NCBI RefSeq assembly: GCF_002095315.1
Contig: NZ_MLFN01000018.1
Location: forward strand, 1-63,255
Reading direction: 5' to 3'
DNA from: Pantoea conspicua
GTDB taxonomy: Bacteria; Pseudomonadota; Gammaproteobacteria; Enterobacterales; Enterobacteriaceae
DNA: 63,255 nucleotides
Part shown: piece by piece, positions 9,846-17,717 of the stretch
Layout of the letters: each line of letters starts with the position of its first letter
How positions within the stretch are numbered: the stretch's first letter is position 1
The notes under the pieces: generated by a model
What the model was told of the DNA's origin: nothing
The model's input: only the letters and a program-made list of their open reading frames with translations
Database searches by the model: none
Position numbers and translations under genes: made by a program

Positions 9846-10808
9846 ATGACTGACGCTGCAGAGAAGAAAGAGTACAGCTTTAACAAAAACTATCCGCGCG
9901 ATTTAATCGGTTATGGCGCTAACCCGCCGCACGCCGCCTGGCCCAACAACGCCCGCGTGGCGGTGCAGTTTGTCCTGAATTACGAAGAAGGGGCGGAAAA
10001 TAGCGTGCTGCACGGCGACGCTGGCTCGGAGCAATTTCTTTCCGACATCATTGGCGCGGCCAGTTACCCGGATCGCCACATGTCGATGGAGTCACTGTAT
10101 GAGTACGGCTCACGCGCGGGCTTCTGGCGCATCCATAACGAATTTCAGAAGCGGGATCTGCCATTAACTGTGTTTGGCGTGGCGATGGCGCTGGCACGTC
10201 ATCCGGAAATTGTTGAGGCGATCAAACAGGCGGATTATGACGTGGTGAGCCACGGCTGGCGCTGGATCCACTATCAGGGAATGGATGCAAAAACCGAACG
10301 CCAGCACATGCAGCAGGCGGTGGACGTCTTGCTCGACCTGTTTGGCAAAGCGCCCACCGGCTGGTATACCGGCCGTGACAGCCCGAATACCCGTCGTCTG
10401 GTGGTGGAGCAGGGCGGATTCAGTTACGACAGTGACTACTATGGCGACGACCTGCCATTCTGGACCCAGGTCACCTGTCAGGATGGTACGGTCAAACCGC
10501 ACCTGATCATCCCTTATACTCTGGAATGCAACGACATGCGCTTTGCTTCGCCACAGGGCTTCAACACTGCCGAACAGTTCTTTACCTACCTGCGCGATAC
10601 CTTTGATGTGCTGTATGAAGAGGGCGAAACCGCACCGAAAATGATGTCGGTGGGGATGCATTGCCGCCTGCTGGGACGTCCGGGGAAATTCCGTGCCCTG
10701 CAGAACTTCCTCGATCATATCCAGCAGCACGATGACGTCTGGATTTGCAGCCGTCAGCAGATTGCTGACCACTGGATCAAAACGCATCCGGCACCCGACG
10801 CGCCCTGA
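9846..10808 (+). CDS. puuE: Allantoinase, polysaccharide-deacetylase type (PuuE/HpxB)
   Basis: Opens the hydantoin ring of S-allantoin to allantoate. This class is unrelated to the metal-dependent amidohydrolase allantoinases and has a polysaccharide-deacetylase barrel. Family markers are YPRDLIGYGANPPHAAWP, VQFVLNYEEGAENSVLHGD, YEYGSRAGFWRI, VSHGWRWIHYQ and the late MHCRLLGRPGKFRAL. Its 320 residues are of the usual length. AGGAAG precedes the ATG by 8 bases. It is the last gene of hpxS-hpxA-puuE. Confidence 0.92.
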   Translation: MTDAAEKKEYSFNKNYPRDLIGYGANPPHAAWPNNARVAVQFVLNYEEGAENSVLHGDAGSEQFLSDIIGAASYPDRHMSMESLYEYGSRAGFWRIHNEFQKRDLPLTVFGVAMALARHPEIVEAIKQADYDVVSHGWRWIHYQGMDAKTERQHMQQAVDVLLDLFGKAPTGWYTGRDSPNTRRLVVEQGGFSYDSDYYGDDLPFWTQVTCQDGTVKPHLIIPYTLECNDMRFASPQGFNTAEQFFTYLRDTFDVLYEEGETAPKMMSVGMHCRLLGRPGKFRALQNFLDHIQQHDDVWICSRQQIADHWIKTHPAPDAP

Positions 10809-10816
10809 TGACTGCA

Positions 10817-10854
10817 AGGCGTTTCATTCAGCCGTCAGGCCGGATGAAACGCCT
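10817..10854. terminator. Hairpin between convergent puuE and hpxZ
   Basis: AGGCGTTTCAT and ATGAAACGCCT are perfect inverted arms, with a further GCC/GGC pair inside. There is no T run, so it may act as an mRNA 3' end or a weak terminator for both strands. Confidence 0.55.
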
Positions 10855-10865
10855 CGCCAGCCCGC

Positions 10866-11249
10866 TTAACTCATCAGGCTTACCTGCGCCGCAACGATGC
10901 ACCAGCCGTGCGGCAACCGCACCCAGGTTTGCTGCTGGCGGCCGATTTTATCGCTGCCGGCGCGGGTAAACTCGGTGCTGCACACCGCGTAATCTTCGCC
11001 AAAGGTGGTGATCACCGTGTTGCGCAGCGTCCGGTCCAGCCCGGCGGAAGGGCGGGCCGCCCGGAATGCGCGGATCTCATCAATGCCATACAAATTCTCA
11101 CCGGCACCCAGCCGCACGGTACGGGGATCATGCCAGAACAGCGCATCCAGTTCGGCGATATCGTTGCCGATCAGCGCCTGCTCGTAGCGGGTAAACTGCG
11201 CCGTCACTTCACTGACTATCTGCGGTAAATTGATCTGTTGAATATCCAT
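10866..11249 (-). CDS. hpxZ: Oxalurate catabolism protein HpxZ (NTF2-like, DUF3225)
   Basis: A 127-residue protein of the NTF2/SnoaL-like fold: TRYEQALIGNDIAELDALFWHDPRTVRLG, then ENLYGIDEIRAFRAAR and TWVRLPHGWCIVAAQVSL. The biochemical role is unknown; in Klebsiella it belongs to the hpxWXYZ group linked to oxalurate breakdown. Its ATG overlaps the hpxY stop by one base, and it is the distal gene of the operon. Confidence 0.85.
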   Translation of the reverse strand: MDIQQINLPQIVSEVTAQFTRYEQALIGNDIAELDALFWHDPRTVRLGAGENLYGIDEIRAFRAARPSAGLDRTLRNTVITTFGEDYAVCSTEFTRAGSDKIGRQQQTWVRLPHGWCIVAAQVSLMS

Positions 11250-12646
11250 CAGGCTCCTGCCATGTTGATTTGCGCCACGGTGAACCCTTGCTGTTCCAGC
11301 AGCCAGGCAGCACGCAGTACGGCGGCTTCATTAAAGGGACGGGCGATTAACTGCAGGCCAATCGGCAGACCGCTTCGGGTTGCCAGCGGCACGGTACAGA
11401 CCGGCAATCCCAGGAACGAGATCGGCTGCGTCAGCATACCCATGCTGGCTTTGGCGGGCAGTTCCTCCCCCTTTATCGTGATAGTTTGCTGACCAATGGT
11501 GATTGCGCTGCACGGCGTCGCCGGGGCGATCAGCAGGTCAAATTCGCTGAACAGCGGCAGTACCTGCTGCTGGAAATGGCGGCGGAAACGCTGCGCCTGC
11601 AGATACCAGACACCGGGCATCATCGCCCCCGCCAGTAATCGCTCGCGTGAGTTGGGCTCAAACTGTTCCGGCATCTGGCGCAAGGCGGGCAGGTAAGCGT
11701 TACCGCCTTCCGCCGCCGTCATGATAAAGGCCGCGGAGCGTGCCAGTTCGGCTTCCGGCATCATCACCTCGTCCTGCGCGTTGAGCGCGGCGGCGACAAC
11801 CGCCACCGCAGCCCGCGCCTCCTCATCACACCATTCACTGAAAAAGCCGCCCAGTACGCCGCAGCGTAGGCCTTCCAGACCGCGGGATAAGGTTGGCAAC
11901 GTTGCGGCCGCGGGACGGCTGGCCTGAAACGCATCGTTGCTGTCTGCGCCCTGTAGCTGGTCATAGACCAGCGCCAGATCGTCGACCCGACGGGCAAAGG
12001 GGCCGATGTGGTCGAGGCTGGCGACAAACGGATGGCTGCCGCTACGCGACAGGCGGCCAAAGGTGGGCTTCAGGCCAAAGGTGCCGCACAACGAGGCAGG
12101 CACCCGAATCGAGCCGTTGGTGTCGGTACCAAGCGAAAAATGGACCAGACCGGCCGCGACTGCCGCAGCCGATCCCCCCGAGGAGCCACCGGCCACGCGG
12201 CTCAGATCGCGTGGATTATGGGTGGCACCGTAATGGCTGTTTTCGGTGGTAAAGCCATAGGCGTAGGCATCCATATTCAGCATGCCCGACAGCGTTGCGC
12301 CCGCCTGTCGCAGCCGGTCGATGGCAAACGCATCGGCACGCGCAGCGGGCCGCTGGCTGAACAGACTGGCACCGGCCAGCGTGCTATAGCCTGCAACGTC
12401 AAACAGGTTTTTTACCGCGTAAGGAATACCCGCCAGTGGCGGCAGATCTTCACCGCGCTGCCGCCTGGTATCGATACTCTCTGCCTCTTTCAGCATCCGT
12501 TGCCCGGTCACCTCAGTCCATGCATTGAGCTGCGGATTGTATTGCTCAATCGCCTGCAGTGTGGTTTCAGCCACCTCTCTGGCGCTGATCTCACCGTTGT
12601 GGATCGCCAGTCGTAATGCCTGAATCGAAACGTCGCTCAGTTTCAT
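11249..12646 (-). CDS. hpxY: AtzE-family amidohydrolase HpxY
   Basis: A 465-residue amidase-signature enzyme. The Ser-cisSer-Lys triad is visible: Lys in YAVKNLFDVAG (about residue 79), the serines in GGSSGGSAAAVAAG and DTNGSIRVPASLCG, with FGLKPTFGRLSR following. Together with the small HpxX subunit it resembles the AtzE-AtzG pair, in which the short protein is needed for a stable amidase (established for cyanuric-acid degradation; applied here by homology). The likely substrate is an oxalurate-derived amide. It overlaps hpxX by 4 bases. Confidence 0.85.
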   Translation of the reverse strand: MKLSDVSIQALRLAIHNGEISAREVAETTLQAIEQYNPQLNAWTEVTGQRMLKEAESIDTRRQRGEDLPPLAGIPYAVKNLFDVAGYSTLAGASLFSQRPAARADAFAIDRLRQAGATLSGMLNMDAYAYGFTTENSHYGATHNPRDLSRVAGGSSGGSAAAVAAGLVHFSLGTDTNGSIRVPASLCGTFGLKPTFGRLSRSGSHPFVASLDHIGPFARRVDDLALVYDQLQGADSNDAFQASRPAAATLPTLSRGLEGLRCGVLGGFFSEWCDEEARAAVAVVAAALNAQDEVMMPEAELARSAAFIMTAAEGGNAYLPALRQMPEQFEPNSRERLLAGAMMPGVWYLQAQRFRRHFQQQVLPLFSEFDLLIAPATPCSAITIGQQTITIKGEELPAKASMGMLTQPISFLGLPVCTVPLATRSGLPIGLQLIARPFNEAAVLRAAWLLEQQGFTVAQINMAGA

Positions 12647-12825
12647 GCCTGATACACTCCCGCGACATCCAGTCGATCGTCCAGCGGATAGGCCATCAGC
12701 GGCTCCGCCATCTGCGCAATTCGCGTTAGCTGGGTTAATAACTCTGCGCGCCGGGCATCATCCAGCTCCAGTTGCAGCATCTGCTCCATATGAGCGATGT
12801 AGTGGGTCCAGTCGGGTGGGTTCAT
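12643..12825 (-). CDS. hpxX: Oxalurate catabolism protein HpxX (DUF4089, AtzG-like)
   Basis: A 60-residue helical protein: DWTHYIAHMEQMLQLELDDARRAELLTQLTRIAQMAEPLM. It fits the AtzG-like small partners of AtzE-type amidases. GGAGC lies just before the ATG, 12 bases after hpxW, and its stop overlaps the hpxY start (ATGA). Confidence 0.82.
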   Translation of the reverse strand: MNPPDWTHYIAHMEQMLQLELDDARRAELLTQLTRIAQMAEPLMAYPLDDRLDVAGVYQA

Positions 12826-12837
12826 GGTGGGCTCCTG

Positions 12838-14424
12838 TTAAAAACCGGCGGCGCTGCCGTTGCTGCGTGGATCGCTGGCGCCTTCAAACATGCCATTGCT
12901 GTAGCGCACGATAGCGCCCGCATGGCCGACAAATTCACTGAAGGCCGGCAGCAGCTCGACCTGATGTCCCCACTGACGCAGCTGCTCCACCGTTTCCGGT
13001 GCGAGGCGGCTCTCCAGTTTGAGCGAGTCGGAAGACTGACCCCAGGTGCGGCCCAGCAGCCAGCGCGGCGCGCTCACCGCCTGTTGCAGTGGCAGGCCCT
13101 GAATCACATGACGGGTAAAAATTGCCGCCTGGGTCTGCGGCTGACCATCGCCTCCCATCGAGCCATAGACCAGCGTGCGGCCATCTTTCAGGCGCGCGGC
13201 TGCGGGGTTAAGGGTATGGAACGGCTGCTTGCCGGGGGCCAGCGCCAGCAGGTGCTCGGGATCGAGACTGAAAGCCGCACCGCGGTTCTGCCAGGTGATG
13301 CCGGTGCCGGGCAGTACCACGCCGCTGCCAAATTCGTGATAGATACTCTGAATAAACGACACCGCAAGGCCACTGCTGTCCATTACGCCCATCCAGACGG
13401 TGTCGCCTGGCCCGCGGCCGTTGCCCCAGGGCGCCGCCTGGCGATCGTCGATCTGACTGGCGAGCGTGCAAAGATGATCGCTGTCGAGCAGCGCCTGCAA
13501 ATCTTCGGTAACGTGACGCGGATCGGTGATGTATTTATCACGCAGCGCAAAGGCTTTTTTGGTTGCCTCAACGATGCGGTGGATGGTCTGCGCTTCAGTG
13601 GCGTTGCCCATCTCCAGTGCGTCGGTGATGCCCAGGATCGCCAGCGACACCATGCCCTGGGTTGGCGGCGTCATATTCCAGATATCACCTTCGCTGTGTG
13701 ACAGATGCAGCGGCGTACAGCGGCGGGCGCGCTGCTGTTGCAGATCTTCAAGGGTGATTGGCATACCCAGCGCTGACAGCTCACTGGCCAGGTGGCGAGC
13801 CAGCGGACCGCGATAAAAACTGTCGAGCCCCTGTTCCGTCAGCTGGCACAGCGTTTGTGCCAGCGCCGGCTGGGTAAAGCGGCTGCCCGGCTGCGGCACG
13901 TCGCCATCAGGCATAAACGTGGCGGCAAAGCCGGGCTGATGCTGTAACTCATTGCGGAATGTCGTCGTGGCGGCCGTCTGCGAAGCGGTCACCGGAATAC
14001 CATCGGCGGCGTAGCGAATGGCATCGCGCAGCAGACGCGCCAGCGGCAGCGGCGTACCGCCCAGCTCCGCGCCCAGCTGTAACGCTTCCTGCCAGCCGCT
14101 GACCGTGCCGGCGACGGTTAATGCGGCTTTCGGACCCCGGTGCGGGATCTGGTGATGATCGGCATAAAAATCGAAATGGGCCAGCGATCCGGCTGCGCCA
14201 CTGGCATCAATCGCGACAGGATCGCCGCCTGGCGGCATAATCAGCCAGAAGCCATCGCCGCCAAGGCCATTCATGTGCGGATAGACCACGGCGATGGTTG
14301 AGGCTGCCGCCACCATCGCTTCAATGGCGTTGCCGCCGTCACGCAGCACCGCCAGCGCACTTTCACTGGCCAGATGGTGCGGCGTCACCGCCATCCCCTG
14401 CGGGGCCATATTGCTTTGAATCAT
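12838..14424 (-). CDS. hpxW: Oxamate amidohydrolase HpxW (gamma-glutamyltransferase-like Ntn hydrolase)
   Basis: A 528-residue member of the gamma-glutamyltransferase family, expected to self-cleave before the nucleophilic Thr in GPGDTVWMG (T342). Supporting segments are the N-terminal NGLGGDGFWLI, GSMGGDGQPQTQAA and the C-terminal DPRSNGSAAGF. Klebsiella HpxW hydrolyses oxamate, a late product of urate degradation. No signal peptide is evident, so a cytosolic enzyme is expected, unlike periplasmic Ggt. It is first in the hpxWXYZ operon, behind a sigma-54 promoter. Confidence 0.87.
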   Translation of the reverse strand: MIQSNMAPQGMAVTPHHLASESALAVLRDGGNAIEAMVAAASTIAVVYPHMNGLGGDGFWLIMPPGGDPVAIDASGAAGSLAHFDFYADHHQIPHRGPKAALTVAGTVSGWQEALQLGAELGGTPLPLARLLRDAIRYAADGIPVTASQTAATTTFRNELQHQPGFAATFMPDGDVPQPGSRFTQPALAQTLCQLTEQGLDSFYRGPLARHLASELSALGMPITLEDLQQQRARRCTPLHLSHSEGDIWNMTPPTQGMVSLAILGITDALEMGNATEAQTIHRIVEATKKAFALRDKYITDPRHVTEDLQALLDSDHLCTLASQIDDRQAAPWGNGRGPGDTVWMGVMDSSGLAVSFIQSIYHEFGSGVVLPGTGITWQNRGAAFSLDPEHLLALAPGKQPFHTLNPAAARLKDGRTLVYGSMGGDGQPQTQAAIFTRHVIQGLPLQQAVSAPRWLLGRTWGQSSDSLKLESRLAPETVEQLRQWGHQVELLPAFSEFVGHAGAIVRYSNGMFEGASDPRSNGSAAGF

Positions 14425-14457
14425 GCTTTTCTCGTTCTGTGATCGGGTGACAGAACG

Positions 14458-14463
14458 GTATAC
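14458..14463. promoter_or_regulatory. GTATAC box at the predicted hpxW start site
   Basis: CGGTATACAAAG repeats the core and right arm of the TTGTATACAA palindrome at 8296-8305. It overlaps the predicted transcription start of the sigma-54 promoter, a position suited to repression. The box is short, so a chance match is possible. Confidence 0.35.
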
Positions 14464-14465
14464 AA

Positions 14466-14482
14466 AGCAAGAGCTGTTCCAG
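14466..14482 (-). promoter_or_regulatory. Sigma-54 promoter of hpxWXYZ
   Basis: Minus-strand CTGGAACAGCTCTTGCT has GG and GC 10 bases apart and a perfect TTGCT -12 element. The -24 element differs from TGGCAC at one base. The predicted start is near 14455, 31 bases before the hpxW ATG. Confidence 0.65.
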
Positions 14483-14517
14483 TTTTCATTCCGGCCGCCA
14501 TTACAGCCGCGTTAACC

Positions 14518-14533
14518 TGGCGCAAATTATGCT
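14518..14533 (+). promoter_or_regulatory. Possible sigma-54 promoter of hpxU
   Basis: TGGCGCAAATTATGCT keeps the GG-10-GC spacing, but the -12 element is ATGCT instead of TTGC(A/T). It lies 35 bases before the hpxU ATG. Weaker than the other hpx promoters. Confidence 0.35.
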
Positions 14534-14567
14534 AGCTTCAGCTGAAACAAAAGTTACAGGACCTGTT

Positions 14568-15407
14568 ATGCAACAGCTTGATGAACGACTCAGAAGCCAC
14601 TATTCCCAGCTCTCACCGCAAGAGCAGCGTATTGCCGACTTTGTTTTTGACCATTTTGACGATCTGATCAGCTACAACAGCGCCGAGCTGGCGCGGCTCA
14701 GCGGCGTGTCGAAAGCCACCGTCAGCCGGTTATTCAAACGTCTGGGCTATGAAAAGTACAAAGAGATGCGCGATGAGCTGCGTACTCTGCGACAGAGCGG
14801 TATGCCGCTGACCGATAACCGTGATGCGGTGCAGGGCAACACCTTGTTGTCGCGGCACTATAAGCAGGAGATGGCTAACCTGACGCAATGGGTCAATAGC
14901 CTGGATGCGCAGCATTTCGGCGAGGTGATCCAGCAGCTGGCGCAGGCAAAACGGGTGTTTATTATTGGTATGCGTAACGCCTATCCGGTAGCGCTGCACC
15001 TGCGTCAGCAGCTGATGCAGGCGCGGCCGCAGGTGCATATTCTGCCACAGCCAGGCCAGACGCTGGCCGAGGAGCTGGTGGATATCACGCCGGACGATAT
15101 GGTGGTGGTGATGGCGTTCCGCCGGCGCACCCGGATGATTCGCCCGCTGATGCAGCAGCTACAAACCGCCGGCATCCCGCTGCTGGCGCTGTGTGAGCCG
15201 CAGGCGCAAACGGTGATTGCGCTGGCACGCTGGCAGCTCTGCGCGCCGCTCGACAGCGTCTCGGCCTTTGACAGCTATGCCTCGGCAATGAGCCTGATCA
15301 ACCTGATCGCCAACGCGCTGCTGCATGAAATGCTGGCGCAGGGTCGCCAGCGTATCCATCAGATTGCCGACCTTTACCAGCAGTTTGACGAGCTGGAGCA
15401 CCGCTAA
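14568..15407 (+). CDS. hpxU: MurR/RpiR-family transcriptional regulator HpxU
   Basis: A 279-residue regulator. The N-terminal helix-turn-helix contains LSPQEQRIADFVFDHFDDLISYNSAELARLSGVSKATVSRLFKRLG. A C-terminal SIS domain (about 120-260: KRVFIIGMRNAYPVALHLRQQL and VVVMAFRRRTRMI) would bind a small metabolite. ATG 14568 is preferred to the upstream 14529 because ACAGGA precedes it. It lies between hpxWXYZ and the transport-hpxJKQT operon and is the obvious local regulator of both; which one it controls is not shown. Confidence 0.85.
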   Translation: MQQLDERLRSHYSQLSPQEQRIADFVFDHFDDLISYNSAELARLSGVSKATVSRLFKRLGYEKYKEMRDELRTLRQSGMPLTDNRDAVQGNTLLSRHYKQEMANLTQWVNSLDAQHFGEVIQQLAQAKRVFIIGMRNAYPVALHLRQQLMQARPQVHILPQPGQTLAEELVDITPDDMVVVMAFRRRTRMIRPLMQQLQTAGIPLLALCEPQAQTVIALARWQLCAPLDSVSAFDSYASAMSLINLIANALLHEMLAQGRQRIHQIADLYQQFDELEHR

Positions 15408-15410
15408 CAG

Positions 15411-15425
15411 GCACCGTTTTGGTGC
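15411..15425 (+). promoter_or_regulatory. NtrC enhancer site upstream of the ABC-hpxJKQT operon
   Basis: GCACCGTTTTGGTGC matches the NtrC consensus GCACC-N4-TGGTGC at every defined position. It sits about 150 bases upstream of the predicted start of the sigma-54 promoter at 15533-15548, a normal enhancer distance. As a hairpin it could also end hpxU transcripts, since it starts 4 bases after the hpxU stop. Confidence 0.75.
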
Positions 15426-15532
15426 TTTGCCCCCTTTTAGTTCAGCCTCTCCCAATAGCGAATTGCGGCGGGTAACGCCGCTTTCCTCACAATCTCATTA
15501 CCGTTCACCCCTTTTCTTCCCGCTGCGCTGAT

Positions 15533-15548
15533 TGGCACATTAGTTGCA
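15533..15548 (+). promoter_or_regulatory. Sigma-54 promoter of the ABC-hpxJKQT operon
   Basis: TGGCACATTAGTTGCA is an exact match to the RpoN consensus TGGCAC-N5-TTGCA. The predicted start is near 15559, about 40 bases before the first gene. Confidence 0.85.
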
Positions 15549-15553
15549 GATTG

Positions 15554-15567
15554 GATTCTAAAGAATC
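15554..15567. promoter_or_regulatory. Perfect palindrome at the predicted start site
   Basis: GATTCTAAAGAATC is a perfect inverted repeat that overlaps the predicted +1 of the RpoN promoter. It is a candidate operator for HpxU or HpxS. No second copy was noticed in the hpx region. Confidence 0.4.
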
Positions 15568-15599
15568 TTTTGTTTCACACAATCTCACCGGGGTGCATA

Positions 15600-16385
15600 A
15601 TGAAAAAAGTTTTGATGGCGGTTGCGGCAGCGGCATTACTGATGGCTCAGGCGGGCAGCGCGCTGGCCGATCAACTGCAGGACATTCAGCAGCGTGGCGT
15701 GATCCGCGTAGCCGTGCCGCAGGATTTCCCGCCGTTTGGTTCGGTCGGCACGGATCTGCAACCGCAGGGTTACGACATCGACATGGCAAAATACCTGGCG
15801 AAGCAGATGAAACTTAAGTTACAGCTGGTGCCGGTCAGCAGCGCTAACCGGGTGCCCTATCTGCAGACCGACAAGGTTGATCTGGTGATCTCCAGCATGG
15901 GCAAAAACGCCGAGCGTGAAAAAGTGATCGATTTCACCCGCGCTTATGCGCCGTTCTTCCTCGGCGTATTCGGGCCGAAAGGCGAAGAGATCAAATCGGC
16001 GGCGGCACTGAGCGGCAAATCGATTGGCGTTACGCGTGGTGCAGTGGAGGATATGGTGCTCAGCGAAGTGGCTCCCAAAGATGCACAGGTGAAGCGCTAT
16101 GAAGATAACAACACCACGTTATCTGCGTATCTCTCCGGTCAGGTTCAGTATGTCGCGACCGGTAACCTGGTGGTGGCCGCTATCGCCCGTCAGAACCCAG
16201 GTAAAGCACCGGTGGCCCAGTTCATGCTGAAAGATTCGCCCTGCTTCATTGGGCTGAAGAAAGAGCAGCCGGCACTGAAAGCGAAGATCGATGCGCTGAT
16301 TGAGCAGGGTATCAAAGATGGCACCCTGAATAGCCTGTCAGAACAGTGGCTGAAAGCCCCGCTGCCCGCCAGCCTCGGCGCCTGA
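15600..16385 (+). CDS. ABC transporter periplasmic binding protein, family 3 (hpx operon)
   Basis: A 261-residue secreted protein: signal peptide 1-23 (MKKVLMAVAAAALLMAQAGSALA), then DIQQRGVIRVAVPQDFPPFG and YDIDMAKYLAKQM, typical of polar amino-acid binding proteins. The signal peptide and GGGGTG fix the start at 15600. Operon context with allantoate amidohydrolase suggests an allantoate, ureido or similar nitrogenous ligand (inference). I recall hpxFGHI of Klebsiella as the corresponding genes. Confidence 0.85.
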   Translation: MKKVLMAVAAAALLMAQAGSALADQLQDIQQRGVIRVAVPQDFPPFGSVGTDLQPQGYDIDMAKYLAKQMKLKLQLVPVSSANRVPYLQTDKVDLVISSMGKNAEREKVIDFTRAYAPFFLGVFGPKGEEIKSAAALSGKSIGVTRGAVEDMVLSEVAPKDAQVKRYEDNNTTLSAYLSGQVQYVATGNLVVAAIARQNPGKAPVAQFMLKDSPCFIGLKKEQPALKAKIDALIEQGIKDGTLNSLSEQWLKAPLPASLGA

Positions 16386-16395
16386 GGAACGGATA

Positions 16396-17061
16396 ATGAT
16401 CGGGCAACTTAACTTTCCCGCCCTGTGGCCTTACTGGCCGGAGCTGCTCTCCGGCCTGTGGATCACCATCCAGTTGACGCTGCTGGCCACTGTCGGCGGT
16501 GTCAGCCTCGGCATTGTCGGCGCGGCATTGCGCAGCGGCAAACCGAACTGGATGAGCCGTCTGTGGGGCGTCTACGTCGAGCTGATCCGCAATACGCCGT
16601 TTGTGGTGCAACTGTTCTTTATCGTGTTTGGTCTGCCTAATCTGGGCCTGAAACTCACCGCCGGCGAAGCGGCGCTGCTGGCGATGCTGATCAACCTTGG
16701 CGCCTACAGCACCGAGATTATCCGCGCCGGTATTCAGGTGACGCCGAAAGGGCAGTGGGAAGCGGGCCGGGTACTGGGTTTAACCCGCAACCAGACATTT
16801 TTGCGGGTGGTGCTGCCACCGTCGTTGCAACGCATTTATCCGGCGCTGGTGAGTCAGTGCATCATCGTGATGCTCGGATCGTCGGTGGTGTCGCAGGTTT
16901 CCTACGAGGAGCTGACCTTCGCCGCTAACCTGATCCAGTCACGCACCTTTTTGAGTTTTGAGGTCTATCTGGTGACCACGTTGATATACCTGGCGTTGTC
17001 GATTGCGATGCGTCAGCTGCTGCTGGTAATTGGCCGTAAATGGTTTGGAGTGCAGGCATGA
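16396..17061 (+). CDS. Amino-acid-type ABC transporter permease 1 (hpx operon)
   Basis: A 221-residue inner-membrane protein of the HisMQ type. The family signature before the EAA loop is VELIRNTPFVVQLFFIVFGLP, and the EAA loop itself is EAGRVLGLTRNQTFLRVVLPPSLQRIYP. It pairs with the following permease, which it overlaps by 4 bases (ATGA), to form the heterodimeric channel. Confidence 0.87.
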   Translation: MIGQLNFPALWPYWPELLSGLWITIQLTLLATVGGVSLGIVGAALRSGKPNWMSRLWGVYVELIRNTPFVVQLFFIVFGLPNLGLKLTAGEAALLAMLINLGAYSTEIIRAGIQVTPKGQWEAGRVLGLTRNQTFLRVVLPPSLQRIYPALVSQCIIVMLGSSVVSQVSYEELTFAANLIQSRTFLSFEVYLVTTLIYLALSIAMRQLLLVIGRKWFGVQA

Positions 17062-17717
17062 TGACAACCTTCACTGAGTGGGACATCGTGCGCAACCTGC
17101 TGCTGGCGGCGCGCTGGACCCTGCTGCTCTCTCTGGTGGCGTTTGTCGGCGGCACGCTGGTAACCCTGCCGCTGCTGTTTATGCGGCTGCTGCAGCGTAA
17201 ATGGCTGACGCGCTGGGTTCGCGGCTATACCGCGCTGTTCCAGGGTACGCCGCTGCTGATGCAGCTGTTTCTCGCCTTTTTTGGCGTTGGCCTGTTCGGG
17301 ATTGACGTCGCGCCCTGGACGGCGGCCTCGCTGGCGCTGACCTTCTACACCAGCGCCTTTCTGGTCGATATCTGGTACGGCAGTATTCGTGCGTTGCCGA
17401 AAGGGCAGTGGGAAGCGTCACGCTGTCTTGGCCTGAGCTTCGGCCAGACCCTGGCGCGGGTAATTGCGCCGCAGGCGATCCGCATCGGCATCGCCCCGAC
17501 GGTGGGCTTCGCCGTGCAGGTGATCAAAGGCACGGCGCTGGCGTCGATTATCGGTTTTATCGAGCTGACCAAAGCCGGCACCATTCTGAACAACGTCACC
17601 TACCAGCCATTCAAAGTCTTTGGGCTGGTGGCGCTGGGTTACTTCCTGATGTGTTATCCGCTGTCTCGCTACAGCCAGTATCTGGAGAAAAAATTCAATG
17701 CCGCTCATCACCATTAA
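17058..17717 (+). CDS. Amino-acid-type ABC transporter permease 2 (hpx operon)
   Basis: A 219-residue HisMQ-type permease with GYTALFQGTPLLMQLFLAFFGVGLFG and the EAA loop EASRCLGLSFGQTLARVIAPQAIRIG. The start at 17058 overlaps the previous stop as ATGA; an in-frame ATG at 17040 lies inside the upstream gene. Its 3' end overlaps the ATPase gene by 20 bases, evidence of tight translational coupling. Confidence 0.87.
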   Translation: MMTTFTEWDIVRNLLLAARWTLLLSLVAFVGGTLVTLPLLFMRLLQRKWLTRWVRGYTALFQGTPLLMQLFLAFFGVGLFGIDVAPWTAASLALTFYTSAFLVDIWYGSIRALPKGQWEASRCLGLSFGQTLARVIAPQAIRIGIAPTVGFAVQVIKGTALASIIGFIELTKAGTILNNVTYQPFKVFGLVALGYFLMCYPLSRYSQYLEKKFNAAHHH

